This document shows positions 22,293 through 34,810 of a stretch of DNA of 64,000 nucleotides, one piece after another. The notes below the pieces were generated by a model. It saw only the letters and a program-made list of their open reading frames with translations. It was not told where the DNA came from and ran no database searches. Positions within the stretch are counted from its first letter, which is position 1; each line of letters opens with the position of its first letter. Position numbers and translations under genes: made by a program. The stretch spans positions 3,357,928 through 3,421,927 of the forward strand of contig OX337235.1 in NCBI GenBank assembly GCA_946965045.2. The letters are read 5' to 3'. Source of the DNA: Epithemia pelagica. Lineage: Eukaryota; Bacillariophyta; Bacillariophyceae; Surirellales; Surirellaceae.

Positions 22293-22889
22293 TTGCTTGC
22301 TGGTTGGTTTGTTTGTGGCGCAGTAATCGAACGACAAGACGAAACAAGAGAGAAGAGGTGTCCCCCTCGATGAAAAGGTGCTCCAGAAGAAATAATGCGC
22401 GCCAGAGATTTTAATGGTCCCCCGGCGCTTCGTCCAAGACCAAGCGTGCCCAACAAGGTCACATAACAGAGGTGTGACGTCGCCGATCCGCGAGCGCGAG
22501 CGGGTGGAGACCAGACGTTGCGACAGAGGTGCGCCCTGCGAGAGATTTATTGGTCATGGCCCATCACCGACCAACATGTCATGCAGGAATCTCCAACAAC
22601 AAAAAATGGAATTGCAACACTCTTGGTGTTACTCAATTCCTTTGTGTTTGCAGATCGTCGCCTTTGCTTTTATATACCCGCAATAGACAACTACGAATTA
22701 TTGGATAACGTTGTGGACAAGAGGACTCGTCTCGAAATCGGATTCTGTTCCCTTTCCGTCGCATTCTTGCAAGTGAGGAAATCATATACTTCTGTGATCA
22801 CCACGAGAATCTCTGTATCAGAAAGCGTACAACCAAAGCATCGGTTTCATTCCTCCCCACAAAGAAGAAGAAGAAGAACCCTTTTTACC
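22293..22889. promoter_or_regulatory. Divergent promoter between sulfotransferase and SulP, block 2
   Basis: Essentially identical to block 1, including GTCACA-N9-TGTGAC and the TGACGTC core (22475-22481). Premature stops in the adjacent SulP have therefore not been accompanied by visible promoter decay. Confidence 0.45.
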
Positions 22890-25800
22890 ATGGACCACGA
22901 GTCAGTGGGTCGGTCCCCACATGATTCATTGGCGGAAGAACAGACACCGTTGTTGTCCTTGTCATCCTCCTTTCCAGGTCGTTCCAATCCTTCCTTGTTA
23001 CAAAGGAACAACGACAGCTCTTGGAATGGAACTCAGCTGATTCCTCCCCTCCACCATGCAACTACAAATCCTTCCGGTCCAGAGGGTACAACAACAACAG
23101 CAACAACATTTGGTGAGACGAATACGCTAGCACCCTTGCAAGGCTACCTTTCTCATTCGTGGAGAGACGCAATTCACACAAACAAGAAGGAACCTTACAA
23201 CAAGAGTCTTGTGCAAGACGAGGACGATTTAGAGCCTGGTGGTGGTCGCCGTCGTCGACCACGTCTCCGTCCTCGTTCTCCCTCCACCCAGCAGTCCTTC
23301 TTCTCGTTGTGGTCGAGTGGTTGTTCCTGGTGCTGGTCGCATTCGCAACGAGTCAGTCGTGTCTTGATTTATGCTGCCATCAATCTCTTATTGGCTGTGC
23401 CGGGTTTGTATGGGTATGCGGCGGTCATTTTCAATCATGCCGTTTTTCGTCCCTACACCAATGCCTTGGCTAAATTGGTCTTGTGGTCCAGTTTGGTCCA
23501 TCAAGCTGGATTCCTCTGCTGTTCGAGTTTGAGTGGCTTTGCCATTGGGACTGTCCAAGATGCCGGTTTGGTCTTTTTGTCCCGCATGAGTCATGACATT
23601 GCCACGCAAATGACGCTCCGGTACCAACGCGATGACTCCTACTTTGTGCATGCGCTGGAACCACAACAAGGTCTCTCGACGAACGACACGAATGATAGCA
23701 GCAGCAGCAGTAGCGTCATACTGGATCAAGCCATTGTTTCGACCACAGTGGTTCTCTTATCCTTGAGTACGGCCTTGTTGGGTGTTTGCTTGGTCTTGAT
23801 GGGACATTTTCGACTCGCCCATGGCATTGTTTCCTACTTGCCCATGCCCGTGGTGGGAGGTTATTTGGCCTTTATTGGATACTTTTGTGTTCAGGCCGGT
23901 GTCGCCCTGGCCATTTCCACCCCGCTGGTCACCTTGCGCGATTGGGTGACGCAAGTCTTGTTCCGGACCGATCATTTGCTACTGGCACTGCCCGCTTGTG
24001 TCGCAGGATTGGTCTTGACCTGGGTGGCCCGAACAGGACATGCCACGGGGCAGGCCAGTCTCTTGCCAGCCTGCATGGTTGCCATTCCCGCCCTCTTTTA
24101 TGTCATTGTCTTTGTTCATTATCGTTGGACGACTCACGACACGGACAAGGAGTCTTCTTCGTCGTCTTCCTTTTTGGATACGGCCCGCACTCATGGCTGG
24201 GTCGGACCCGTGGCACCTCCCACACCCGTGTCCGAGTTGGTCCAATTGATTCATTGGCAATGGATTGATTGGTCCATGATTTCGCACATTGGTGGAACCT
24301 GGGTGGGTATGGTCTTGGTCGTCTCCTTTGCTTCCTGTCTCGATGTAGCGGCCATTGCCATGGATATGGGACGTCCGCTCGATACCAATCGCGAATTGCG
24401 GACCGTTGGAATTTGCAATGGTACGTACAAAAGTGGCAACAGTCCCGAAACGAGTACCACACAACAAGAGAGATTTCAAAACTTACACCATGAATTATTT
24501 CTCCTTGCCGTGTGCCCCATTTTTGCGTTTGAAAACCGAACCATTACAGTCATGTCCGGTCTGACTGTTGGCTTTACCGGATCGTACATTTTTTCCCAAA
24601 CCATTTTCACCTACCGGACCGGTGTTCATACCCGGTGGATTGGTATTTGTATCATGGCCCTGTACCTCTTTTTTGTCCTCTCTCCCCTGAATTTGTTGGA
24701 ATGGTCACCCCTCTTTTTCTTGGGCAGTACCTTGATTTTTATCGGCTACGATCTCTTTTACGAATGGTTGATTGAAATTCGAGACCGCATCTTGTGGTTT
24801 GAGTACGCGCTCATTTAAGGCACCTTTGTGGCCATTCAAATCGTGGGGGTTGATGTCGGAATTTTGGTAGGTGTCGTGTCGGCCATGGTGGAACAGGCCT
24901 TGTCCACGGCGCAAACCACCACGGTCCTGTGTGTCCCCAAACGATCCAAGGCGGTCTGGAGTCGCGAGGAAATGCAACTCTTGCATCGACATGTCTATCA
25001 ACAAAATGACAGTACACGTCCCATTGTCACGTTGGAATTGATGGGACCAGTCTTTTTTGGCTCCGCCCTCTATCTCATGGAACGACTCTTGCACGAAGTG
25101 GGCCTTTCGACGACCCTCGACCATAACAACAACCACAACAACACCAAGGAAAGGATACAGAGCAACGGAAATGACACAAGGACGGACAATGGGCCATTCA
25201 AGGGATCCCCCGCCATTCCCCATAGTCCACGGACGTCGCCGTACTTTGTGGCGCTCAACAAACGACCGTCCTTGTTTCATCAAGACGTTGCGTCGACCGT
25301 CTCCCACGGCCCCAACCATCACACGACCACTAGTGGCGGCTCGATTCCCCGGTGCAGTCCTCCCAAATATTGCGTCTTGGATTTGACGCAAGTGTCCAAC
25401 ATGGATGCCTCGTCGGCTCGTTCGTGCTTTGTTCAGTTTGCCAAATTGTGCAGTCAAGAGGGTATTACGGTCTGTGCCTCGGGTGCTACACCCCGCATTG
25501 CCTGGATGCTACGGACGCATCAAGCCGCGTATCCACTCCAAGAGGAAGAAGAACGAATCAAGGCGACCTTGTGGCACGTGACAAAAACATGCTCGACCAC
25601 CACCTCCTCCAAATCCTTGCAATCCCCGACGTTCCAACACCCCAAAGTGGACAAGATTCTCCTATTTCATACCACCCATGAAGCCTTGGAGTTTTGTGAA
25701 GCAAGTTTGATTCATGAATTTCAAAGTCAATCCACGTCGTTGTCCCAGACTAGTTCATCCGTCATGTCGGCGTCCCTAGGTTCGGCCAACAAGGACACGA

Positions 25801-26513
25801 CACTCTCTTCCATTTTGGGACGATTTCTCTTGGCCGGTTCCATTGCCACGGGCTACTCCCCCGAGGAGCTGCTCATTATTTTACAACGACTCGACAGTCA
25901 ACGATACCATTCGGAATTGGAGTACCAGGCGGGCGAGAAAATCATGGCCCAAGATACCCGACCGGAATCCTTTTATGTCGTGCTGGAAGGAGCAGTGGCC
26001 AGTGGTGCCGCCACGCCCGAATCCGTTCAACGACATCGACAACCCATTGTGTCGGGAGCCGGGCCCGTGCACTTGACGCAAAGTTCGAGTTTTACCAATT
26101 TGCTGGATGCGCTACCACTGGCATTTGGAGGACGGGGACAGGACGGGGCGGAATTCACAGCGACGACGACGACGACCGCAAACCCGACCGGAATACCGCC
26201 ACCACGCCAACCATTTCATCCCCATGCAGGCAGCTCGGGTGGTGGTAGTAGTGGCGGTGCGTACCATCCTCCAGTCGTGGTGGGTACTGTTTGGCCCCTG
26301 GGAGGTGTCTTTGGATTTACCGATTTGTGGTTGGATCGACCTCGTACCTTTGGAGCCTTTGCCACGCAAGATCCGACCAGAGTCGCACGCATTACAAGAT
26401 CGCACATGAATCTACTCCAACAAGAAGATGCTCAACTTTTTGGATTGCTCCATCAAGTGTTGTTGCGCGCGAGTATCTTGGATTTGGCCAATTGCACCTG
26501 CCATGGAGTGTAG
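22890..26513 (+). pseudogene. SulP transporter with one premature stop, block 2
   Basis: ATG 22890, intron 24421-24549. The Trp540 codon is intact (TGG), unlike block 1, but Trp600 is TAA at 24816-24818, as in block 1. The predicted product of 599 residues would hold most of the membrane domain but lose the end of it, the STAS domain and the cNMP-binding-like domain. The remaining 564 codons stay open in frame to 26513. It also carries a Leu to Phe change (YDLFYEW) just before the stop. It is either a recent pseudogene or a truncated paralogue. Confidence 0.8.
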
Positions 26514-26614
26514 CAACCTTCCAAAGAACACCAGAACGAAAGAAAAACCTCATCAGGATACCGTACAAAAATGGTTTCTTGGCATGTGTATTTTTTTGTG
26601 TCAATGAAGGGAGC

Positions 26615-26791
26615 TTATTGCAACTCCAGTATGTCCTCCAAGTCCAACAGAACAGTTAGTTCTTCATCGAGAACAATGGTTCCCAGAATTGAGGGAAGGG
26701 ATGTGTAACTTGCCGAAAGAAGTTGAATGTCAAATGCGCGAACAAGGGTTCTTATATCTCTTGTTTGATGATGAGACAGTTTCACAGCCAT
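26615..26791 (-). CDS. Small uncharacterised protein, block 2
   Basis: Same 58-residue frame from ATG 26791 as in block 1, open upstream to 26860. The putative upstream coding stretch (26807-27137) differs by one codon (GAA instead of GGA near 26998). No family was recognised. The remaining flank, 26514-27415, shows nothing else. Confidence 0.4.
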   Translation of the reverse strand: MAVKLSHHQTRDIRTLVRAFDIQLLSASYTSLPSILGTIVLDEELTVLLDLEDILELQ

Positions 26792-27415
26792 GGTTGAGCT
26801 GCTGGTAATGATCTGGAACTTGGTGGGCTTGTGGTCTGGAATATTGGCTTGTGACCCGGGCTATTATTTGAATCCTTGAGCGAGCAACATATGCACGAGC
26901 AATCTTCAGGGTTTCAGCCATGCAAGTCTCCGCTTCAGGGTCGAGGAGCTGTTGAAAAGGCTCTGGATACGGTGTCAGCATCATTGTCTTTGGTTCTTCT
27001 TTGTCTGGGCCCAGCGTACAATACCTCCACCAGGAAGTCGTTGCCAGAGTTCTTCCGTCACAAAGGTCGTCATGAGATAAGGCAATTGAAGACCACTTTC
27101 TTGCTCCATGCACAGTGTTGTTTGTGTAGCCCGTCATGCCTTTTCGTTGTCATTGTATAGAATGGGCTTGGCTAGTCCCATATAATATGTGTTGCTTGAA
27201 TCATCCATCCTATGCAAATAGGCTGCTTGTTATGAAAAAGGAGCTTTTCTCGAGTACTACTCACAGACTACTGGGCCAATTCACATGTAGTTAGATATAT
27301 TATGGGTCATGCTGTCATAAATGGGTTGGATTCCCTCCGTCTTCTATATCTCAATTGTTCACGTTGCGCGCACATTCCGATACAGCATAAAGTCACAGAC
27401 ACAATCATAGTGGAC

Positions 27416-28627
27416 TTATCCCTCTTCTGGTAGAGGTGGTGCACACTCCTCAAATGCAATTTCGGTTTCCGCGTATTCGCCATCGACAGTACTGTAGTTA
27501 CCAGCTTCGTTCAGCGAGATGTCGACGTTCGGTGGTACAAAAGTGATTGTTGCAGTACAGGATGCAAGGTACTCTGCGGAAACAAGGTGGAAGTAATCGT
27601 TTTCCCAAAAGTTTTGGAGGAGAAACCAAACCTTTGGCTTTCCTGGATCTTCTGTTTCAACCTTACGCACCCCAAGCAGCACCATTGAGTGGAGAACACG
27701 CTGTTTCCCTTTCGATTCTCCAAAGGCACGAAACTCAGCTTCGTCCACTTCTCTGTCATGTACCACCTCCCTTTCGAAATTGGCCTCGATTGCAAATTGT
27801 TGAACCAATGCTGGTTCTTGGGAATGCTCGAACAGTCGGATCACATTTTGAACGCCGCAATAAAAGAAACATTCACCCAGTGACTTTTTGCAAATTGGTG
27901 CCGGCAAAAGCTGATGAGTGGAGGAAAGGCCAGTAATAGTTTTAAAGAACTCTTCCGATCCGAGTCCACAAGCTCCCGTTTCAATGTACTTCTTCTTCTT
28001 GGCAGGCTCCAAATTCTCGCGGATGAATTGCGATATGTCTAGCATCCGGTGATTTGTTGTTTCTTGATCGGCACTTCGAAGGCATTGCAGATAGTGCTGT
28101 AGCAGAACACTGGCATGCAAACAACAGATTCCAGACCTCTGTTTACGAATGACAAGATAATTCTCGATGGCTTCTTCATCAAAGAAAAGCCATGAGAACT
28201 CAATCGATGGAATCTTTACAGCTCCTTCATCCTCCTTGCTTTCCTCGTCCCTTTTTATAGCTTCAATTTTTTCGACAAAGGTGTCAAACTCCTTTTTAAA
28301 TGTGGTGGTGTAACGAAGAGTGTCACCATGACCTGGGCTCCAACTGAAATCCTCTGACATTAGTCGTTTGGCACGATACTGTTTTAAGGCAGTAAGGCCT
28401 TCCCAATCCAAACCAAGCTCTGTTACAAATTCTGCTGCCAGTCTTTCGCGCCTTGCCATGGACATGATTTGTTGATTTGTAGGTGTCCTAGGTGTCTCAG
28501 CACTGTGAGGAGTATCGGTGGAGCTTGTGGTGGAAGAGAGGGTGAGCTGGGGCGTGGGGGGATCGTCCGCAGTGGCAGGAGATTCAAATAATACCGTATT
28601 TATAGAGGCGAGATTGTATGTTGACAT
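27416..28627 (-). CDS. Papain-fold cysteine protease-like protein, block 2
   Basis: Intact 403-residue copy, ATG 28627, identical in the Cys168/169, His313 and Asn339 motif regions. The upstream microsatellite has one base change (GAACGAATG instead of GACCGAATG). Confidence 0.5.
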   Translation of the reverse strand: MSTYNLASINTVLFESPATADDPPTPQLTLSSTTSSTDTPHSAETPRTPTNQQIMSMARRERLAAEFVTELGLDWEGLTALKQYRAKRLMSEDFSWSPGHGDTLRYTTTFKKEFDTFVEKIEAIKRDEESKEDEGAVKIPSIEFSWLFFDEEAIENYLVIRKQRSGICCLHASVLLQHYLQCLRSADQETTNHRMLDISQFIRENLEPAKKKKYIETGACGLGSEEFFKTITGLSSTHQLLPAPICKKSLGECFFYCGVQNVIRLFEHSQEPALVQQFAIEANFEREVVHDREVDEAEFRAFGESKGKQRVLHSMVLLGVRKVETEDPGKPKVWFLLQNFWENDYFHLVSAEYLASCTATITFVPPNVDISLNEAGNYSTVDGEYAETEIAFEECAPPLPEEG

Positions 28628-29072
28628 GTTGCCCAACACTGAAGTAAAATGAATGAACGAACGAACAAACAAAGACCGAATGAACGAATGAATGAATGTG
28701 ATGGCTCTGCGTGAACTGCAAGGACACGTTTCTATTCTCGACTCTCTCGTAGAAATAAACAAATGTCCACGGGATTACGCTGCTCGCATTCCTCTGTTTT
28801 GTGTGTTGCGTGGATCTTCCCAAAACTTGGAGCGCACAGGTGTGACAGGTGACAGGTGGCCCGGTGTGCGCTGAGCAATATTTTTGGACTATCATGTGTT
28901 TAGTCGGGTTTCGTTTTTGGGTTTCGTTTTCGCCATCGCTGGGCTCAGATCCTCATTGTCCCGTCTATTCTTTACTCAGTCGCGGTTTCCTGCTACTCTC
29001 TTCACCCTTCTCATCAAGGGGTAAGTTTTCTATTATTGAAGTAAGAAAGCTAGAGTGTGTAAATGAGCGACC

Positions 29073-30445
29073 GGGAGCTGGGGTAATCCTGAGCAGCTCG
29101 CTGTCATTCTAGGCAAAGTCTGACTACAAAGCGGAACACGACCAGAACGCTTAATCGATGTACTATAGCATAAACTATGAACATGGACAAATAGAGAACT
29201 AATAGAAAGATTTAGGCCCACCACCACCCGGTTTTTGCAACCGCCCCAAATCATACTACATTAATTTAGAGACGCACCATCTTGTGCTTCATGCCGCCTT
29301 CAAATTGTGCGTCCGGCTCATGTAGGGAAATCAACAACGCTCTGAATCCGTTTGTTGTGTCGTACATAAATTCGTAGTCGAACCTGCTTTGGACCATGAA
29401 AGGAAGAGAAAGAGAAAACTTTGACCTGACAAAGTCTGTTTCTCTTTTTCGCATCTGATTCATGGCGTCTTCCAAAGCAAGTTTCATTCGTAGGTTTTTC
29501 TCCTCGACATGCCACTCTCTGGGCATGTGTTGGGTTAGATAATGGATATGAGTTGCGTTGTCAGGCCAAATTACCTTCACATGTACCTGTAGCTGGCTCG
29601 GATCCACTTCAATCAAGCAATTTGTTGTGTCTTCATGTGCAATACCTGTAGGCAACACCACCAAAATCACCAAATGACGCTGTTTCTTGTCGTCGACCCA
29701 CTGTGTCAAGACATGAGGAGGCTCCCAATTCCTCATCATGTCATTAGCACTGTCTTCTTCATTCGTCTTTTTCCTCTTTTGTTGTAGTTGTACCTGTAGT
29801 GTCTCCTGTAATGGCATGGATCCTGCCGCCCTTTTCTTCACCATAGCATCGTCACTGACGACGGACTCAGGAGCGACCTTGGCAGCAACACCTGGTCATA
29901 AAAGACAATAAACCACAACAGGTAAGGACAGTGACTCAACAATCAAACAAACAGTGTACACTGGCACTTACCTTGTCCTTTGGACGACCCAAACAAAGAA
30001 GGAGCTGGTTTGAGATCTCCATCATTGGGGTTCCTTACCTTTCCATCCATAGATGGCGGGGCCGTCTCACCACGACCCAACAACTCATTACCAGTCTCTC
30101 TCTCATGTTGATCCTTCAAGTGGACTTGGTATTTTCTTTTGGCTTTGTTGAGTGCCGACCTGAATGATCACAAGGTGTTTGGAGCAGTGGTGAATCTGGT
30201 TCAGATGAAGATTGAAAATGGTGAGGCGAAAGTGTTTCAGATCGAAGTGGAAGATGACTAGCAGTACAAATATGTAGCGGTTATGAACCGGGTGGTGGTG
30301 GGTTTTAATAGTACTAGCAGTCAGTATATCATCTTTTGTCGCTAGAGTGTTCTTTATTCAGAAAAAGCGTTCGGTAACTCCTATAGGTCACAGTCAGTAA
30401 CTGACTGGTAAGGTAGCGACCTGCTCAGGATTACCCCATCTCCCC
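29073..30445. mobile_element. Inserted DNA element with nested inverted repeats (1.37 kb)
   Basis: Present only in block 2. The left end begins GGGAGCTGGGGTAATCCTGA; the right end, read in reverse complement from 30444, begins GGGAGATGGGGTAATCCTGA. The match continues to about 30 bp with two mismatches (…GCAG[C/G]TCGCT). A second inverted repeat lies inside: CCCACCACCACCCGGTT at 29217-29233 against its complement at 30286-30302, extended by related flanks. The duplicated target is at most one base (C), so the superfamily cannot be assigned. It carries a spliced gene (29266-30050, -) that is not recognisably a transposase, so the element is probably non-autonomous or has captured host sequence. 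Confidence 0.75.
29266..30050 (-). CDS. Spliced hypothetical protein inside the inserted element
   Basis: Exons 30050-29972 and 29891-29266 flank an 80 bp intron (29892-29971; donor GTAAGT, acceptor GACCAG), giving 234 residues from MDGKVRNPNDGD. The frame is also open upstream of the ATG to a TGA at 30168-30170 (…KAKRKYQVHLKDQHERE), so an upstream exon may be missing. The N-terminus is basic and Gln/Lys-rich. The C-terminal 150 residues look like one globular beta-rich domain (HLVILVVLPTGI…LQVHVKVIWPDN). This faintly resembles an HSP20/CS-type sandwich but is not assignable with confidence. No transposase catalytic triad was seen. A plus-strand frame overlapping the upstream part ends at 30261 (…GEAKVFQIEVEDD) and may be a captured fragment. 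Confidence 0.55.
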
Positions 30446-30561
30446 GCATTGGAATCCGGATTGATGACCATGGCGGCTCGGTGGCCATGCAATTGTGCCC
30501 TACACCCTCCACCATAAATCTTTTTTGGAGATGGGAGGAATCTTCTCTCATTCGCTTGTAC

Positions 30562-32625
30562 TTTTCGATCATGCCGTCTTTCGTCCGTACACCAATCCCT
30601 TTGCCAAATTGGTATTGTGGTCCAGTTTGGTCCATCAAGCTGGATTCCTATGCTGTTCCAGTTTGAGTGGCTTTGCCATTGGGACGGTCCAAGATGCCGG
30701 ATTGGTCTTTTTGTCGCGCATAAGTCATGACATTGCACCCCGCTTGTCACCTTGCGCGATTGGGTGAGGCAAGTGTTGCTTTGGGACGTCCTCTCGATAC
30801 CAATCGCGAATTGCGGACCGTCGGAATTTCCAATGGTACGTACTCGTACAAAAGTGGCGACAGTCCCGAAACGAGTACCACACAACAAGAGAGATTTCAA
30901 AACTTACACCATGAATTTTCTCTCCGTCCCTTTCTGTCCGATATCTGCGTTTGGAAACCGAACCATCACAGTCATGTCCGGTCTGACTGTTGGCTTTACC
31001 GGGTCGTACATCTTTTCACAAACCATTTTACGCGGTGGATTGGTATTTGTATCATGGCCCTGTACCTCTTTTTTGTCCTATCTCCCCTGAATTTGTTGGA
31101 ATGGTCACCCCTCTTTTTCTTGGACAGTACCTTGATTTTTATCGGCTACGATCTCTTGTACGAATGGTTGATTGAAATTCGAGACCGCATCTTGTGGTTT
31201 GAGTACGCGCTCATTTGGGGCACCTTTGTGGCCATTCAAATCGTGGGGGTTGATGTCGGAATTTTGGTTGGTGTCGTGTCGGCCATGGTGGAACAGGCCT
31301 TGTCCACGGCGCAAACCACCACGGTCCTGTGTGTCCCCAAACGATCCAAGGCGGTCTGGAGTCGCGAGGAAATGCAACTCTTGCATCGACATGTCTATCA
31401 ACAAAATGACAGTACACGTCCCATTGTCACGTTGGAATTGATGGGACCAGTCTTTTTTGGCTCCGCCCTCTATCTCATGGAACGACTCTTGCACGAAGTG
31501 GGCCTTTCGACGACCCTCGACCATAACAACAACCACAACAACACCAAGGAAAGGATACAGAGCAACGGAAATGACACAAGGACGGACAATGGGCCATTCA
31601 AGGGATCCCCCGCCATTCCCCATAGTCCACGGACGTCGCCGTACTTTGTGGCGCTCAACAAACGACCGTCCTTGTTTCATCAAGACGTTGCGTCGACCGT
31701 CTCCCACGGCCCCAACCATCACACGACCACTAGTGGCGGCTCGATTCCCCGGTGCAGTCCTCCCAAATATTGCGTCTTGGATTTGACGCAAGTGTCCAAC
31801 ATGGATGCCTCGTCGGCTCGTTCGTGCTTTGTTCAGTTTGCCAAATTGTGCAGTCAAGAGGGTATTACGGTCTGTGCCTCGGGTGCTACACCCCGCATTG
31901 CCTGGATGCTACGGACGCATCAAGCCGCGTATCCACTCCAAGAGGAAGAAGAACGAATCAAGGCGACCTTGTGGCACGTGACAAAAACATGCTCGACCAC
32001 CACCTCCTCCAAATCCTTGCAATCCCCGACGTTCCAACACCCCAAAGTGGACAAGATTCTCCTATTTCATACCACCCATGAAGCCTTGGAGTTTTGTGAA
32101 GCAAGTTTGATTCATGAATTTCAAAGTCAATCCACGTCGTTGTCCCAGACTAGTTCATCCGTCATGTCGGCGTCCCTAGGTTCGGCCAACAAGGACACGA
32201 CACTCTCTTCCATTTTGGGACGATTTCTCTTGGCCGGTTCCATTGCCACGGGCTACTCCCCCGAGGAGCTGCTCATTATTTTACAACGACTCGACAGTCA
32301 ACGATACCATTCGGAATTGGAGTACCAGGCGGGCGAGAAAATCATGGCCCAAGATACCCGACCGGAATCCTTTTATGTCGTGCTGGAAGGAGCAGTGGCC
32401 AGTGGTGCCGCCACGCCGTTCAACGACATCGACAACCCATTGTGTCGGGAGCCGGGCCCGTGCACTTGACGCAAAGTTCGAGTTTTACCAATTTGCTGGA
32501 TGCGCTACCACTGGCATTTGGAGGACGGGGACAGGACGGGGCGGAATTCACAGCGACGACGACGACGACCGCAAACCCGACCGGAATACCGCCACCACGC
32601 CAACCATTTCATCCCCATGCAGGCA
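30562..32625 (+). pseudogene. Internally deleted SulP pseudogene, block 2
   Basis: Same three deletions as in block 1. It is private in having a 7 bp deletion at about 32417 (GCCACGCCGTTCAAC), which shifts the frame in the cNMP-binding-like region, and Cys to Ser at the exon end (GGAATTTCC). The intron sequence here resembles the full-length copy of the same block (ACACAACAAGAG) more than the truncated copies in blocks 1 and 3, a sign of local sequence exchange. It ends at the block junction. Confidence 0.9.
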
Positions 32626-32971
32626 AACCAGTACCAACGCCTTAAGCCTCAGTAGGGTGGCACTACGGTATGGGGTGGGGAGGGACGAACATTGTTTGCC
32701 TGCCCTGGCCCCCCTGGTCCTGTGGAGATACTTGTTGTCGCGGTTGGCGAAGGACGACGAGTCCTTTTCGCTCACCCAGGATGAGATGGTTGCCATGAAG
32801 AAGTGGCGCAGTTGCCGGGAGGAAGTGACCGGGTCGAGCGATGTCCGTCTCACGAGCATTTTCAAAGCCGTTGGTATTTGGTCGTCCTTGCCACTGTAGA
32901 ATCCGTTCCAGTGGCGCACCTCGTTTGACGCTCCAAGCTCCATGGTAGACCAATCCGACGAAAGCCAATTT
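32626..32971. other. Block-junction segment, copy 2
   Basis: Identical by eye to 15610-15955, with the same two competing frames and no recognised family. Confidence 0.5.
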
Positions 32972-34810
32972 CCACAGTCCTCCGCAGACATGTCTACCGA
33001 CGGCCAACTCTCAGCTCTCTCTTGACATGTCCCTTGTACGTTGCTTCTTGATTCACTCTCGCGAACAGTATCCTATTCCATTATCGGACTACTGTAACTC
33101 CAATGCTTATCTCCTTCATGTATATCTTGGATCACGACGCAGAGGAGTTGTACAAAGAACATTTCGTTGCTTTCTTCCTGGTTTCCACCTTTTCCGTTTC
33201 GTGCGTTGCACAGTTTCTTGTCAAATCAGAGACTCAAAAGAAATAGGAGGACTTAGACATGAAAGAACGGATTTACTCCTAGTATTTAGTTGCTTGTCGC
33301 AGAAACGGTGATGAAAGGTGCAAACTTGTCAAGCGACCTCTGCTACGTTTTACGTTTGCCAAAAGAGCCATCCCTTTATTCTCACAAAGTTGTGCCAAGT
33401 ACCCTCTACTGTCTCTCTGAAGGCGTTCAGAGTAACCAGAAATCAGAAACGACTCTCTTCACGTTTTAGGGTCCGGTGTCCGTTCCTCCTTCATCATTCC
33501 ATTAATCGACCATCATCTAGATTGGAGAATGAGGTGGAAAGGTAGGTGGGATAGTTTCTTTCCTCAAAATACACCTTAGAGGCCAAACCATTCATATGTT
33601 AATTAGCAAAGAATACCTTGTAGCAACAAGAACGCTTGAGCAATCCATTTGGCAGAGCGCTTCTTTGCTGGGCTGACGTACTTTTCTTCTAGATTCACAG
33701 AAAAATCTTGAGAAGGCTTCATTCTTCGAGAAATGCAATGAATAACGAATCCCATCCTTGCTCTTTTGGAAAATATTCATAAGCTTACTACGGTAGGTAG
33801 TTATGCTATTGTCGTGGTAATCAGCAGTCTTCTCAACCAAAGGATACCGAAAAACCCATGTGACTTGGAAAACAGAAAACAAGAGGACGCCGAAAGAGAG
33901 GATGGAATGGGTGTCTATTTCCGATCACACCAAGAAAGGAATCGTATCACAGTCGCCAGGTAAGAGATGGATCCTCCATGAAACGCCTTGTGTACCATCG
34001 ACTGTCATATGAAGTCCAAGGCTTGCCTCAGATTGGCCTTGGCGCTCTTTTCAGTGCTAGAGTTTCCCGACTGCTGCCTACCACGGAGCCTGCAGTCAGT
34101 CGACAGTGTTTATTCCAATGGATGGATATGAGAAGTGCTTGCTAGTTGCAAACAAGTGGTGAAGAACCATGGCATCCAAAGCATCGATTTTGTGTTTGCC
34201 ACATGCCGTGGACAAAGACCAATTGACGCCAGTACGACAACTGCTCATTGGCAATTGGCATTGGAATTCACTCACCATTTTGGACACGCGGTCCGTCAAA
34301 GACATTCTGGTTCTCCAATTGATACAACCCACCCGTTGTACCTATTCCAAGACGACTAATGCCAATCACCAATACCAATACGACGAGTAGTCCACAAGTA
34401 GAAATAGTAGGATGGTGACGGAACACGTCATGTTTACTCACAGCAATTGTGGAAGATCTCGCCCATTCATCCAACGCAACTAGAGTAGGGCAATAAGATG
34501 AATAAGTGGAATTAGGTGCTCCTCGTTTGCTGATCTGACCACCACTAGATTATCGAAAGCAATTCATGGTCTACTGGCGTTTCTTGGTTATGCACTCGCT
34601 ACTGTCTTTTGGTTGACAAGTGAGTTGGCTTATTATGTAAAGTCATGCTATCATTAAAGACAACACGTCGAGTAGAACATTGTGTAAGAAAGACATGGTG
34701 TGATGAATATTCAGTCATCCCTGAAAGACAGATCAGATCTGTTTTAGGAATATGTTGCTTTTTTACGAGCAAAGAATGTGAGCACTTCCTCGTGTTAATG
34801 GTTCATTGAA
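32972..34810. other. Gene-poor segment, block 3
   Basis: Counterpart of 310-2147 and 15956-17794. It is nearly identical to block 2 (one noted difference, CCCTTGTACG at 33031). The small ORF is at 34169-34390. No complete gene was recognised. Confidence 0.5.

Larger units (their letters stand above)
29036..30555 (-). repeat. Dispersed repeat split by an insertion, block 2
   Basis: The repeat seen whole at 13389-13535 is here cut into 29036-29072 and 30446-30555. The break lies between GAGCGACC and GCATTGG, which are contiguous in blocks 1 and 3. The empty sites in the two sister blocks define the insertion exactly. Confidence 0.85.
15610..32625. repeat. Tandem segmental duplication, block 2
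   Basis: Second block of the array. Landmarks recur 17,016 bp further on in block 3. The extra length relative to block 1 is explained by the inserted element at 29073-30445, offset by small deletions such as the 7 bp loss near 32417 in the SulP pseudogene. The right junction at 32625/32626 is identical in sequence to the one at 15609/15610. Confidence 0.95.
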
